Source: Streptomyces sp. MspMP-M5
GTDB taxonomy: Bacteria; Actinomycetota; Actinomycetes; Streptomycetales; Streptomycetaceae
Reading direction: 5' to 3'
Assembly (NCBI RefSeq): GCF_000373585.1
Contig: NZ_KB891951.1
Location: 108,940-172,939 of the forward strand
DNA: 64,000 nt
Shown here in pieces: positions 7,610-16,813 of this stretch (within the stretch, counting starts at the first letter, position 1; each line of letters starts with the position of its first letter). A program made the position numbers and the translations under genes. The notes under the pieces were generated by a model. The model saw nothing but the letters and a program-made list of their open reading frames with translations. It searched no databases and was not told where the DNA came from.

Positions 7610-9163
7610 ATGTCCGTACTCACCATCGACGCCGGCACCACCGTCATCAAGTCCGTCGTCTTCGACGACGAGGGCCACGAGACCGCCGTCTCCCGCGTCG
7701 CCACCGAAGTCCTGCGCCCCCACCCCGGCTGGGCCGAACAGGACATGGACGCCGTCTGGCAGGCCGTCGTCCACACCGTCCGCGACGCCCTCACCGACCT
7801 CACCGACCCCGTCCGGCTGGTCTCCTTCACCGCCCAGGGCGACGGCGCCTGGCTCATCGACGACCACGGCCGCCCCACCGGCCCCGCCATCCTCTGGTCC
7901 GACGGCCGCGCCGGCGACCTCCTCACCACCTGGCAGCGCGCCGGCCTCCTCGAAGCCGCCTTCCGCCGCAACGGCTCACTGACCTGCGCCGGCATGCCCA
8001 ACGCCCTCTTCGCCTGGCTCGCCGCCCACGACCCCGACCGGCTCGCCCGCTCCACCACCTCCCTCACCGCCGCCGGCTGGCTCTTCCTCCGCCTCACCGG
8101 CGTCCGCGCCACCGACGAATCCGACGCCTCCGCCCCCTTCCTCGACCACACCACCGGCCAGTACGACCCCACCGTCCTCGACCTCTTCGGCCTCACCCGC
8201 CACGCCCGGCTCCTGCCCACCGTCCTCGGCGAGGACCAGCGCACCGCCGAACTCACCTCCGGCGCCGCCGCCCAACTCGGCCTGCCCGCCGGCCTCCCCG
8301 TCGTCATGGCCCCCTACGACATCGCCGCCACCGCCCGCGGCGTCGGCGCCGTCAACCCCGGCCAGGCATGCAGCATCCTCGGCACCACCCTGTGCACCGA
8401 AATCGTCCGCACCGGCATCGACACCACCGGCGAACCCTCCGGCGTCCACATCGCCTACCGCGGCCGCGAACGCGTCCTGCGCGCCTTCCCCACCCTCAAC
8501 GGCGCCGACGTCCTCAGCTGGGCCGCCCGCCTCCTCCACCTGCCCGGACCACCCGAACTCGCCCGCCTCGCCTTCCAGTCCCCACCCGGCGCCCGCGGCC
8601 TGACGTTCCTGCCCTACCTCTCACCCGCCGGCGAACGCGCCCCCTTCCTCGACCCCGGCGCCCGCGGCTCCTTCTGGGGCTTCTCCCTCGACCACACCCC
8701 CGCCGACCTCGCCCGCGCCGTCTTCGACGGACTCTCCCTCGTCCTGCGCGACTCACTCGCCGCCGCCCGCACCGACGTCACCGAACTCCGCCTGTGCGGC
8801 GGCGGCGCCAACAGCGACGCCTGGTGCGCCCTCATCGCCGACGCCACCGGCGTCCCCACCGCCCGCTCCGGCGACACCGAGATCGGCGCCAAGGGCGCCT
8901 TCCTCACCGGCCTGGTCCGCACCGGCGCCGAAGGCAGCATGCACCGCGCCGCCGACAAGTACGTCCACATACAGCACCGCTGGCAACCCGACCCCGAGCG
9001 CGCCGCCTTCTACGCCGCCCTCCACCAGGACTTCCTCACCTGGCGCGACCTCGCCCGCACCGCCGGCTGGCGCACCACCGCCACCTGGCACCCCGCCCCC
9101 CGACACACCGACGCCACCCACCACCCCGCCGAGACCCCCGCCCCTGGAGGCATCCGTGTCTGA
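7610..9163 (+). CDS. FGGY-family carbohydrate kinase, erythritol kinase (EryA)-like
   Basis: This ATP-dependent polyol/sugar kinase has 517 residues. The N-terminal FGGY half begins with IDAGTTVIKSVVFD. It has the segments GWAEQDMDAVWQAV, TAQGDGAWLID and ILWSDGRAGD, which resemble remembered EryA erythritol kinases more than xylulokinases or glycerol kinases. The C-terminal half has the ATP-site segment LCGGGANSDAWC and GAKGAFL. A Pro/His-rich tail of about 30 residues extends past the fold. AAAGGA precedes ATG 7610. The next kinase gene overlaps it by 8 bases, so both are translated from one message. Substrate assignment to erythritol or another C4-C5 polyol is by resemblance only. Confidence 0.85.
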   Translation: MSVLTIDAGTTVIKSVVFDDEGHETAVSRVATEVLRPHPGWAEQDMDAVWQAVVHTVRDALTDLTDPVRLVSFTAQGDGAWLIDDHGRPTGPAILWSDGRAGDLLTTWQRAGLLEAAFRRNGSLTCAGMPNALFAWLAAHDPDRLARSTTSLTAAGWLFLRLTGVRATDESDASAPFLDHTTGQYDPTVLDLFGLTRHARLLPTVLGEDQRTAELTSGAAAQLGLPAGLPVVMAPYDIAATARGVGAVNPGQACSILGTTLCTEIVRTGIDTTGEPSGVHIAYRGRERVLRAFPTLNGADVLSWAARLLHLPGPPELARLAFQSPPGARGLTFLPYLSPAGERAPFLDPGARGSFWGFSLDHTPADLARAVFDGLSLVLRDSLAAARTDVTELRLCGGGANSDAWCALIADATGVPTARSGDTEIGAKGAFLTGLVRTGAEGSMHRAADKYVHIQHRWQPDPERAAFYAALHQDFLTWRDLARTAGWRTTATWHPAPRHTDATHHPAETPAPGGIRV

Positions 9164-10679
9164 CCCGCACGCCCCCGGACCCACCGGCCCCGGCAGCGGC
9201 CCCGACCCCGACGGCATCTGGCTCGGCCTCGACCTCGGCACCCAGAGCGCCCGCTGCCTCGCCGTCGACGGCACCGGCACCCTCCTGGCCACCGCCACCC
9301 GCCCGCTGACCAGCCACCGCACCGGCAACCGCCACGAACAGGACCCCCACACCTGGTGGACCGCGCTCGCCGACGCCTGCCACGAGGCCCTCACCGGCCT
9401 CGACACCCACCGCATCCGGGGACTCGCGATCGACGGCACCTCCGGCACCCTCCTCCTCACCGACCCCCACGGCACCCCCCGCACCCCCGGCCTCATGTAC
9501 GACGACGGCCGCGCCACCGACCAGGCCACCACCGTCAACGCCGCCGGCGCCCACGTCTGGGAGACCCTCGGCTACCGCAGCATGCCGCCCTCCTGGGCCC
9601 TGCCCAAACTCCGCTGGCTCCTCGACCACGACCCCACCCTCCGCACCGGCTCCCGCCTCCTCCACCAAGTCGACCTCATCACCTGGAAACTCGCCGGCCA
9701 CCCCGTCCCCAGCGACGCCAGCCACGCCCTCAAAACCGGCTACCACCTCATCGACGAACGCTGGCCCCACGACGTCATGGACACCCTCGGCATCCCCACC
9801 GGCCTCCTGCCCGACGTCGTCCGCCCCGGCACCGTCCTCGGCACCGTCTGCCCGGAAGCCGCCGACGCCACCGGCATCCCCGCCGGCACCACCCTCGTCG
9901 CCGGCATGACCGACGGCTGCGCCGCCCAGATCGGCGCCGGCGCCCTCACCCCCGGCGCCTGGAACGCCGTGCTCGGCACCACCCTCGTCCTCAAAGGCAG
10001 CAGCGACCACCTCGTCCGCGACCCCGCCGGCATCGTCTACTGCCACCGCGGCCCCGGCGACACCTGGCTGCCCGGCGGCGCCTCCAGCAGCGGCGCCGGC
10101 GTCATCTCCCAGTACTTCCACGGCGAGAACCTCGACGTCCTCACCGAACAGGCCGCCGCCCAGGACCCGGACGCCGTCGCCTACCCCCTGGTCTCCACCG
10201 GCGGCGAACGCTTCCCCTTCCGCGCCCCCGAAGCCGAACCCTTCATCCTCGGCGAAACCCCCACCCGCGCCGCCGAGTTCCACGCCTACCTCCTCGGCGT
10301 CGCCTGCCTCGAACGCCTCTGCTTCGACTACCTCGACCACCTCGGCGCCCCCACCGATGGCCCCCTCACCTTCACCGGCGGCGGCGCCCGCAACACCTAC
10401 TGGTGCCGGCTGCGCGCCGACGTCCTCGGCCGCACCGTCCACGTACCCGAACACGCCGAAGGCGCCCTCGGCATGGCCGTCCTCGCCGCCGCCTCCGCAG
10501 GCGCCGGCCTCCCCGCGACTGCCGCCGCCATGGTCCGCCCCGGCACCGAGATCCGCCCCGACCCCCACCGCACCACCCGCCACCTCCCCACCTACCACCG
10601 CTTCGTCACCGCACTCACCCGCCGTGGCTGGCTCGACCCCGCCGTGGCCGACCACGCCCTCAGGAGAGCCGCCCAGTGA
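9156..10679 (+). CDS. FGGY-family carbohydrate kinase, ribulokinase/xylulokinase-like
   Basis: This is a second FGGY kinase (507 aa) directly downstream of the first, with GGAGG before its GTG start. The N-terminal domain opens with WLGLDLGTQSARCLAVD and has IRGLAIDGTSGTLLL and LMYDDGRA. The latter resembles the small D-ribulokinase/XK-type kinases of cyanobacteria and plants. The C-terminal domain has VLGTTLVLKG, PGGASSSGAGV, and the nucleotide-site segment FTGGGARNTYWC. The stop overlaps the phosphatase start (GTGA). Two FGGY kinases in one operon suggest two phosphorylation steps or two related substrates. Confidence 0.85.
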   Translation: MSDPHAPGPTGPGSGPDPDGIWLGLDLGTQSARCLAVDGTGTLLATATRPLTSHRTGNRHEQDPHTWWTALADACHEALTGLDTHRIRGLAIDGTSGTLLLTDPHGTPRTPGLMYDDGRATDQATTVNAAGAHVWETLGYRSMPPSWALPKLRWLLDHDPTLRTGSRLLHQVDLITWKLAGHPVPSDASHALKTGYHLIDERWPHDVMDTLGIPTGLLPDVVRPGTVLGTVCPEAADATGIPAGTTLVAGMTDGCAAQIGAGALTPGAWNAVLGTTLVLKGSSDHLVRDPAGIVYCHRGPGDTWLPGGASSSGAGVISQYFHGENLDVLTEQAAAQDPDAVAYPLVSTGGERFPFRAPEAEPFILGETPTRAAEFHAYLLGVACLERLCFDYLDHLGAPTDGPLTFTGGGARNTYWCRLRADVLGRTVHVPEHAEGALGMAVLAAASAGAGLPATAAAMVRPGTEIRPDPHRTTRHLPTYHRFVTALTRRGWLDPAVADHALRRAAQ

Positions 10680-11302
10680 CCGACTTCCTCCTCGTCCGCC
10701 ACGGCGAGACCGTCTGGCACGCGGAGAACCGCTACGCCGGCCGCTCCGACGTCCCGCTCACCGACCGCGGCCGCGAACAGGCCCACACCCTCGCCGACTG
10801 GGCCGCCACCGCCGGCCTCACCGCCATCTGGACCTCCCCCCTCTCCCGCGCCCGCCGCACCGCCGCCCCCGCCGCCGACGCCTGCGGCCTCACCCCCCAC
10901 ACCGACCCCCGCCTGACCGAACTCGACTTCGGCCAGGGCGAGGGCCTCACCCGCGACGAGATGCGGCAGCACTTCCCGCAGAAACTCGCCGCCTTCCTCG
11001 CCGACCCCGCCGACCACCACCTCCCCGGCGGCGAACACCCCCGCCACGCCGCACAACGCGCCGCCGCCTGCCTCACCGACCTCACCCGCGACCACCCCCA
11101 CGGCCGGATCCTGATCGTCGCCCACTCCACCCTCATCCGCGTCCTCCTCTGCCACCTCCTCGGCATCCCCCTGGCCGAATACCGCCGCACCTTCCCCGAA
11201 CTCCACAACGGCGCCCTCACCGAGATCCGCATCGAGAACGACCACACCGCCCTCCTCCGCCTCAACGCCCCTGCCCTCACCACGGCCCCCGCCCTCCCCT
11301 GA
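10676..11302 (+). CDS. Histidine phosphatase family protein (phosphoglycerate mutase-like)
   Basis: This 208-residue protein has a complete histidine-phosphatase active site: LLVRHGETVWHAENRYAGRS at the N-terminus (phosphoacceptor His in RHGE), SPLSRARRTA, the acidic pair region LTELDFGQGEG, and the second His in VAHSTLIR. It is expected to remove phosphate from a small phosphorylated metabolite rather than act as a glycolytic mutase, given its place between sugar kinases and a dehydrogenase. GTG 10676 overlaps the kinase stop. Its substrate would be a product or by-product of one of the two kinases; this is inference. Confidence 0.85.
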   Translation: MTDFLLVRHGETVWHAENRYAGRSDVPLTDRGREQAHTLADWAATAGLTAIWTSPLSRARRTAAPAADACGLTPHTDPRLTELDFGQGEGLTRDEMRQHFPQKLAAFLADPADHHLPGGEHPRHAAQRAAACLTDLTRDHPHGRILIVAHSTLIRVLLCHLLGIPLAEYRRTFPELHNGALTEIRIENDHTALLRLNAPALTTAPALP

Positions 11303-11368
11303 CCCACCGCCGGCCACCGCATCACACCGCACGACGCACCACACCGCACACCAGGAGAAGCACCCCAC

Positions 11369-12394
11369 ATGACCACCACCGTCCTCGCCGCCGGCAACCA
11401 CTTCATCCGCCCCGGCCTGTTCACCGCGGCCGTACGCAAGGCGACCGGGGACACCCCGCTCGACATACGCGAGATCCAGTTCGGCTGGCCCCACACCCCC
11501 TTCGGCCCCGTCGCCGAAGTCACCGAGGCATCCGGCACCGAGGACGAGATGATCCAGGCCCTCCAGGGCATCGAGATCTGCGTCACCGAACACGGCCCGC
11601 TCACCGAGCGCATCCTCGCCAACTGCCCCGACCTCAAGCTCTTCTGCACCAGCCGCGGCGGCCCCGTCAACGCCAACCTCGAAGCCGCCACCCGCCACGG
11701 CGTCGCCGTCTGCAACGCCCCCGGCCGCAACGCCACCGCCACCGCCGAACACACCCTCACCCTGCTGCTGGCCGCCGCCCGCGGCGTCGGCGACACCCAC
11801 ACCGCCCTCCGCTCCGGCACCTGGCGCGGCGACTTCTACGACTACGACAACTGCGGCATCGAGATCGACGGCACCACCATCGGCCTGATCGGCTACGGCG
11901 CCATCGGCAGCCGCGTCGCCAAGGTCCTGCACGCCATGGGCGCCCACCTCCTCGTCCACGACCCCTACGTCCGCCCCGACACCCTGGCCGGCCTCGCCGA
12001 ACAGGTCACCCTCGACGAACTCCTGAGCCGCTCCCGCATCGTCTCCCTGCACGCCCGGGTCACCCCGGAGACCACCGGCATGATCGGCCGCGCACAGATC
12101 GCCGCCATGCCCCGCGGCGCCGTCCTCGTCAACTGCGCCCGCGGCGCCCTCCTCGACTACGACGCGGTCTGCGACGCCCTGGAAAGCGGCCACCTCGCCG
12201 GCGCCGGCCTCGACGTCTTCCCCCAGGAACCCGTCCCCGCCGGCTCCCGCCTGCTCACCGCCCCCGGCGCCGTCCTCACCCCGCACGTCGCCGGCGGCAG
12301 CCAGCAGGTCGCCCACAAGGCCGCCGCCCTCGCCGCCGCCGAAGTCGCCCGCTACCTCCGCGGCGAACCCCTCCACCACCAGGCCAACAAGTAA
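11369..12394 (+). CDS. D-2-hydroxyacid dehydrogenase, NAD-dependent (SerA-like)
   Basis: This 341-residue enzyme belongs to the D-isomer-specific 2-hydroxyacid dehydrogenase family, interconverting a 2-hydroxyacid and a 2-oxoacid. The NAD-binding Rossmann motif GLIGYGAIGSRVAK is near residue 172. The catalytic Arg is in NCARGALLDYDAV and the catalytic His in TPHVAGG. The N-terminal flanking domain (about 1-110) is less conserved, and ACT domains found in true SerA are absent. AGGAGAAG precedes ATG 11369. It is the last gene of the kinase operon, followed at once by a strong hairpin. The presence of an acid dehydrogenase suggests the pathway handles a sugar acid or makes one. Confidence 0.86.
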   Translation: MTTTVLAAGNHFIRPGLFTAAVRKATGDTPLDIREIQFGWPHTPFGPVAEVTEASGTEDEMIQALQGIEICVTEHGPLTERILANCPDLKLFCTSRGGPVNANLEAATRHGVAVCNAPGRNATATAEHTLTLLLAAARGVGDTHTALRSGTWRGDFYDYDNCGIEIDGTTIGLIGYGAIGSRVAKVLHAMGAHLLVHDPYVRPDTLAGLAEQVTLDELLSRSRIVSLHARVTPETTGMIGRAQIAAMPRGAVLVNCARGALLDYDAVCDALESGHLAGAGLDVFPQEPVPAGSRLLTAPGAVLTPHVAGGSQQVAHKAAALAAAEVARYLRGEPLHHQANK

Positions 12395-12404
12395 CCGGCA
12401 CAAA

Positions 12405-12447
12405 AAACGCCGGACGGGCCGGAAAAAATCCAGCCCGTCCGGCGTTT
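12405..12447. terminator. Bidirectional hairpin terminator between dehydrogenase and lysX
   Basis: A 15-bp perfect stem (12405-12419 with 12433-12447) encloses a 13-base A-rich loop. It lies 10 bases past the dehydrogenase stop and before the convergent end of lysX, with A and T runs on the two sides, so it can serve both directions. The right arm continues as CAGCCCGTCCGGCGTTTGAGGAC, which recurs at 56379-56401 on the other strand. Confidence 0.85.
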
Positions 12448-12517
12448 GAGGACCGGGGTCCGGGGCAGCGCCCCGCGCATCCGGACGCACGGCCCGGACG
12501 TCGTCAACCCCGCGCGA

Positions 12518-15500
12518 TCAGCGCCTCCGCACCAGCGGGAACGGCAGCGTCTCCCGAATCGACAGACCCGTCAGGAACATCACCAACCGGTCCACACCGA
12601 TCCCCAGACCACCCGTCGGCGGCATCGCGTACTCCAGAGCCTGCAGGAAGTCCTCGTCCAGCTCCATCGCCTCCGGATCACCGCCGGCCGCCAGCAGCGA
12701 CTGCGCGGTCAGCCGCCGCCGCTGCTCCACCGGATCCGTCAGCTCCGAGTACGCCGTACCCAGCTCGGTCCCGAACGCCACCAGGTCCCAGCGCTCGGCC
12801 ACCCGCGGATCCTTGCGGTGCTGACGGGTCAGCGGCGAGACATCGGTCGGGAAGTCCTTGTAGAAGGTCGGCAGCGTGGTCTTCTCCTCGACCAGCCGCT
12901 CGTACATCTCCAACACGACATCGCCCCGGCCCATCTCCGGATTGACCGGCACCGAAGCCGCCAGGCACAACCGCCGCAGCACCTCCGGATCGGTGTCCGC
13001 GTCGACCTCCTCGCCCAACGCCTCGGAGATCGCCCCGTACACCGTCTTCACCGGCCAGACACCCGAGATGTCGTGCTCGACCAGCCGCCCGCTCGCATCC
13101 GCCTTCCGCGCCGTGGCGCTGCCGAACGCGGCGACCGCCGCCCCCTGGATCAGCTCCCGCGTCAGGTTGAGCATCACGTCGTAGTCGGCGAACGCCTGGT
13201 ACGCCTCCAGCATCGTGAACTCGGGATTGTGCTTGTACGAGATGCCCTCGTTACGGAACGTCCGCCCCATCTCGAAGACTTTCTCCATACCACCCACACA
13301 GAGCCGCTTCAGATACAGCTCCGGCGCGATCCGCAGATACAGATCCAGGTCGTAGGCGTTGATGTGCGTCTGGAACGGACGCGCGTTCGCACCACCGTGG
13401 ATCTGCTGCAGCATCGGCGTCTCGACCTCCAGGTAACCCCGGTCGATCAACCCCTGCCGCAGCGCCTGCACCGCCGTGCTGCGCGCCCGCACGGTCTCCC
13501 GCGCGTTCGGCGACACGACCAGGTCCACATACCGCTGGCGGACCTTGGCCTCCGGGTCGGACAGACCCCGCCGCTTGTCCGGCAGCGGACGCAGACACTT
13601 GGCGGTCAACCGCCACCGCGTCACGAACACCGTCAGCTCACCGCGGTCACTGCAACCGACCTCGCCCTCGGCCTCCACATGGTCACCGAGGTCCACATCC
13701 GCACCGAAACGGTCCAGCAGCTCACCGCCCGCATCCCGGGTCAACGCGATCTGCAGATCGCCCGACCAGTCGCGCACCACCGCGAACAGCACCCCGCCGT
13801 GATCACGGACCAGCAGCACCCGCCCGGCCACCGTCACGGTCTTGCCGGTACGCTGCCCGGCCGCCAGCTCCCGGTGCTCCTCCCGCACCTGGCCCAGCGT
13901 GTGCGTCCGCTGCACACCCACCGGATACGGGTCGGTACCCGCCTCCCGCAGCCGCTCCAGCTTCCGGTGCCGCACCCGCACCTGCTCGGGCAGCGCCGCC
14001 AGCTCCTGCTCCCGGCGCTCCTCCTCGGTGGCCGGCGGAGCCGCCACCAGCCCCAGCTCGTCGAGCGACGGCAGACCCGCCGTGCTCGCCGGCGCCAGCA
14101 CCCGCTTCTTGTGGCCCTTGCCCCACAGCTTGCCCAGACTCGGCACCGCCACGAAGCCCTCGGCGATACCCGACGCCAGACCGATCCGCGCCAGCGCACC
14201 GGCATCCGCGTAGCACAGGAACCGCGGGTACCACTCCGGCAGATACTTCGAGTTCGAGCGGTACAGCGCCTCCAGCTGCCACCAGCGCGAGAAGAACAGC
14301 AGCAGCCGGCGCCAGAACTTCAGCACCGGACCGGCACCGATCCGGGCACCCTCCTCGAAGGCCGACCGGAACACCGCGAAGTTCAGCGAGATCCGCCGCA
14401 CCCCGATCGACCCGGCCTGCGCACACAGCTGCGCGACCATGAACTCCATCACGCCGTTGGGCGCACTGCGGTCGCGCCGCATCACGTCCAGCGAGATGCC
14501 GTCCTTGCCCCACGGCACGAACGACAGCAGCGCGATCATGTTGCCGTCGGCGTCGAACGCCTCCGCCAGCAGACACTCGCCGTCCTGCTCGTCCCCGAGC
14601 CGGTCCAGCGCCATCGAGAAACCACGCTCGGTCTCGGTGTCCCGCCACGCGTCCGCCCGCTGGATGACCTCCTGCATCTCCGCATCGGTCAACTCCGCGT
14701 GCCGCCGCACCCGGAACGTCGCCCCGGCCCGCGCGACACGGTTGACGGCCTGGCGGGTGACCCGCATGTCCCGGCCGTCCAGATCGAACTGCGAGACATG
14801 CAGAATCGCCTCGTCACCGAGCTGCAGCGCACCCAGCCCCGCACGGGCGAACGCCTTGGCGCCCTCCTCGCTCGCGCCCATCACCGCCGGCTGCCAGCCG
14901 TAGCGACCCGCGACCTCCAGCCACGCGTCGATCGCCGGACCCCACGCCTCCCGGTCACCGACCGGATCACCGCTGGCCAGGCAGACCCCGGTCTCCACAC
15001 GGTAGGTGACGGCCGCCTTGCCACTGGGGGAGAAGACCACGGCCTTGTCGCGACGCGTCGCGAAGTAACCCAGCGAGTCCTGGCTGCCGTACTTCGCCAG
15101 CAGCGCCCGGATCCGGTCCTCCTCGTCGCCGTGCAGCGCCGCTTCCATCCGCTGCGAACGGAACAGCGCGGCGGCGGCGTTGAGCAGCGCCAGCGCACCC
15201 AGCAGCCCCAGCAGAGTGCCGATCCAGTGCGGCGGATGCCCCTCGACGATCTTGCCGCCGACCAGCCCGCCGCACACCCGGTTGGCCGCCCACAGCAGCC
15301 GGTTGCCGCCACCGCGCTCCAGCGAACCGGGCGCCAGCGACACCACGCCCCAGCCGATCAGCACCGCGACGACGAGCCCACCGGCCAGCACCAGCGCGGC
15401 CCGCAGGAACGCGCCGCGCCGGGTGATCGCGTAGAACTCACGGTGCGAGACGAGCAGCAGCACCAGCGCCCCGGCACACAGCACCAGGGAGAAGCCGAAC

Positions 15501-15832
15501 TGCCAGGCCCCGTCCGCCATGAACAGCACATCCGCGAGGACGTTCAGCGCCATGTACGCGACCACGAACCACAGCGCCACCCGTTTCCGCGCGGCCATCG
15601 CGGCGGCCAGGAGGAAGAGGAACACGGCGTAGGCGAAGTTCGCCGTCACCGGGATGGTGAGCGTGTCCAGCCAGTAGGTCACCGAGTGGAGGGTGCGCCG
15701 AAGGGGCCCGATCAGTGCCGTCAGGGCACAGAAAAGGCCCAGCAAGCTGAAGACGATGGCGAAGCCATTGGGGACGCGGCGCCGCAGGCGCCGCCACCCC
15801 GTGAGTTGATCCTGGTCCTGCACGGTGCTCAT
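12518..15832 (-). CDS. lysX: Bifunctional lysylphosphatidylglycerol synthetase/lysyl-tRNA synthetase LysX
   Basis: This 1104-residue two-part protein couples tRNA charging to membrane lipid lysinylation, which lowers surface charge and protects against cationic peptides. Residues about 25-280 carry several hydrophobic helices of the MprF-like flippase/anchor part. A DUF2156-type aminoacyl-lipid transferase domain follows (about 280-590, with DGRDMRVTRQAVNRV and NGVMEFMVAQLC). The C-terminal half is a class II lysyl-tRNA synthetase: an OB-fold (TVTVAGRVLLVRDHG), motif 2 FRNEGISYKHNPEFTMLEAY, and motif 3 GLGIGVDRLVMFLTGL near the end. The length matches actinobacterial LysX. It converges on the kinase operon. 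Confidence 0.95.
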   Translation of the reverse strand: MSTVQDQDQLTGWRRLRRRVPNGFAIVFSLLGLFCALTALIGPLRRTLHSVTYWLDTLTIPVTANFAYAVFLFLLAAAMAARKRVALWFVVAYMALNVLADVLFMADGAWQFGFSLVLCAGALVLLLVSHREFYAITRRGAFLRAALVLAGGLVVAVLIGWGVVSLAPGSLERGGGNRLLWAANRVCGGLVGGKIVEGHPPHWIGTLLGLLGALALLNAAAALFRSQRMEAALHGDEEDRIRALLAKYGSQDSLGYFATRRDKAVVFSPSGKAAVTYRVETGVCLASGDPVGDREAWGPAIDAWLEVAGRYGWQPAVMGASEEGAKAFARAGLGALQLGDEAILHVSQFDLDGRDMRVTRQAVNRVARAGATFRVRRHAELTDAEMQEVIQRADAWRDTETERGFSMALDRLGDEQDGECLLAEAFDADGNMIALLSFVPWGKDGISLDVMRRDRSAPNGVMEFMVAQLCAQAGSIGVRRISLNFAVFRSAFEEGARIGAGPVLKFWRRLLLFFSRWWQLEALYRSNSKYLPEWYPRFLCYADAGALARIGLASGIAEGFVAVPSLGKLWGKGHKKRVLAPASTAGLPSLDELGLVAAPPATEEERREQELAALPEQVRVRHRKLERLREAGTDPYPVGVQRTHTLGQVREEHRELAAGQRTGKTVTVAGRVLLVRDHGGVLFAVVRDWSGDLQIALTRDAGGELLDRFGADVDLGDHVEAEGEVGCSDRGELTVFVTRWRLTAKCLRPLPDKRRGLSDPEAKVRQRYVDLVVSPNARETVRARSTAVQALRQGLIDRGYLEVETPMLQQIHGGANARPFQTHINAYDLDLYLRIAPELYLKRLCVGGMEKVFEMGRTFRNEGISYKHNPEFTMLEAYQAFADYDVMLNLTRELIQGAAVAAFGSATARKADASGRLVEHDISGVWPVKTVYGAISEALGEEVDADTDPEVLRRLCLAASVPVNPEMGRGDVVLEMYERLVEEKTTLPTFYKDFPTDVSPLTRQHRKDPRVAERWDLVAFGTELGTAYSELTDPVEQRRRLTAQSLLAAGGDPEAMELDEDFLQALEYAMPPTGGLGIGVDRLVMFLTGLSIRETLPFPLVRRR

Positions 15833-15994
15833 TCCGTCACATTAGGCTCTGAAAAGGGGTTGGCAGACCAACCGCGGGGAGTGCGCTCGCCACCCCGGGT
15901 CCCCTGCCGCTGCGACCGGGCGACCATCCAGTCTCCGGCCCCGCCCCCTCGGTTGTCTGTCCCTCGCAGGGAGGGTTCGGTGACCGCTGTCAGG

Positions 15995-16813
15995 TCACCC
16001 ACCTGGACCTTGCCATAAAGCCGGCGTAAGTCCGAGTCCGGGTGTGATGTACGCGTCAGAATCGGGGTCCGACCGGACGGCCGGACCCCGCCCCACGGTG
16101 AACCGCAGGCCGTAGTCCTTGGTGAAGAACCGCCCGTCACCGGAGTCCACGCCGTTGAGCTCGGCCCGCAGCGTGACCCTGGTGCCCGGCTTCCAGCCCT
16201 TCGCCGGCCGCCACACGATCCGCTCCTTGCCGTGGCCGGACACCCAGGTCCAGGCTCCCTCGGTGCGGTTGTCGGTGGTGACCTGCAGCCGTTGCTCCAC
16301 CGCCGCCCGGTCCCGCACGGGGAACGCGAAGGTGAGGCTGATCGGATCGCCGGCGCCGACCACCCCGTCGCGCGGACGGGGACTGAGCGTCGCCCGGTTC
16401 CGCTTGGCCACCTTCCCGGTGGTCAGCGACTCCTTGGCCTCACCGGGGGTGCCCTGGACCCCCTTCGTCCGGGCGAGCACCGAGTACTTGGTGTCCGGCG
16501 CAGCCTTGGCCCGCGACGTCCATATCGTCCCGCCGTGGCTGAACGCCCCGACCAGCTGCCGCCCCCGCGGATCGGTCACCGTCACCTCGGTCAGCACCCC
16601 GCCGGCCGCACTGACCCGCAGTCGGTCGCCGGCCTGCACCGTCGGATGCCCGGCGGCCGACCCCAGTCCCACCTTCACCGGCCGCGCCTGCGTCGCCGAC
16701 GCCCGGGCCGCGTCGCAGGCCGCCAGCGTGCCGATGCCGAGCACCGGCATCAGCGCGACGGCGACACACAACGACCGGGACGGCCGGAACGACCGGGCGG
16801 GGCTCAGGCTCAT
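15995..16813 (-). CDS. Lipoprotein with L,D-transpeptidase-type Ig-like domains, catalytic domain missing
   Basis: This 272-residue protein has a signal peptide with lipobox LAAC (Cys about residue 33). Two Ig-like domains follow, of the type that precede the YkuD catalytic domain in actinobacterial L,D-transpeptidases (TLSPRPRDGVVGAGDPISL, FPVRDRAAVEQRLQVTT and RFFTKDYGLRFTVGR). In complete enzymes the last segment leads straight into the YkuD domain. Here the frame ends about 30 residues later with an unrelated tail. No HxxxSxGC catalytic motif occurs in any frame between here and lysX, so the catalytic part appears lost. It is either a truncated gene or an Ig-only lipoprotein. Confidence 0.7.
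   Translation of the reverse strand: MSLSPARSFRPSRSLCVAVALMPVLGIGTLAACDAARASATQARPVKVGLGSAAGHPTVQAGDRLRVSAAGGVLTEVTVTDPRGRQLVGAFSHGGTIWTSRAKAAPDTKYSVLARTKGVQGTPGEAKESLTTGKVAKRNRATLSPRPRDGVVGAGDPISLTFAFPVRDRAAVEQRLQVTTDNRTEGAWTWVSGHGKERIVWRPAKGWKPGTRVTLRAELNGVDSGDGRFFTKDYGLRFTVGRGPAVRSDPDSDAYITPGLGLTPALWQGPGG

Noticed and set aside
9050..9163. The Pro/His-rich tail of the EryA-like kinase as an encapsulin loading peptide
   Set aside because: The kinase gene is 13 kb from the shell genes, on the other strand, and I see no shared motif with known Family 2 loading regions.
15833..15994. A frameshifted YkuD domain downstream of the Ig-like lipoprotein
   Set aside because: All three minus-strand frames here were read. 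None contains a His/Ser/Gly/Cys catalytic pattern or YkuD-like beta-strand sequence, so a simple frameshift does not explain the truncation.
12446..16018. A 1190-codon open frame on the + strand
   Set aside because: It is the antisense shadow of lysX, dominated by Arg, Gln, His and Leu with no recognisable domain.
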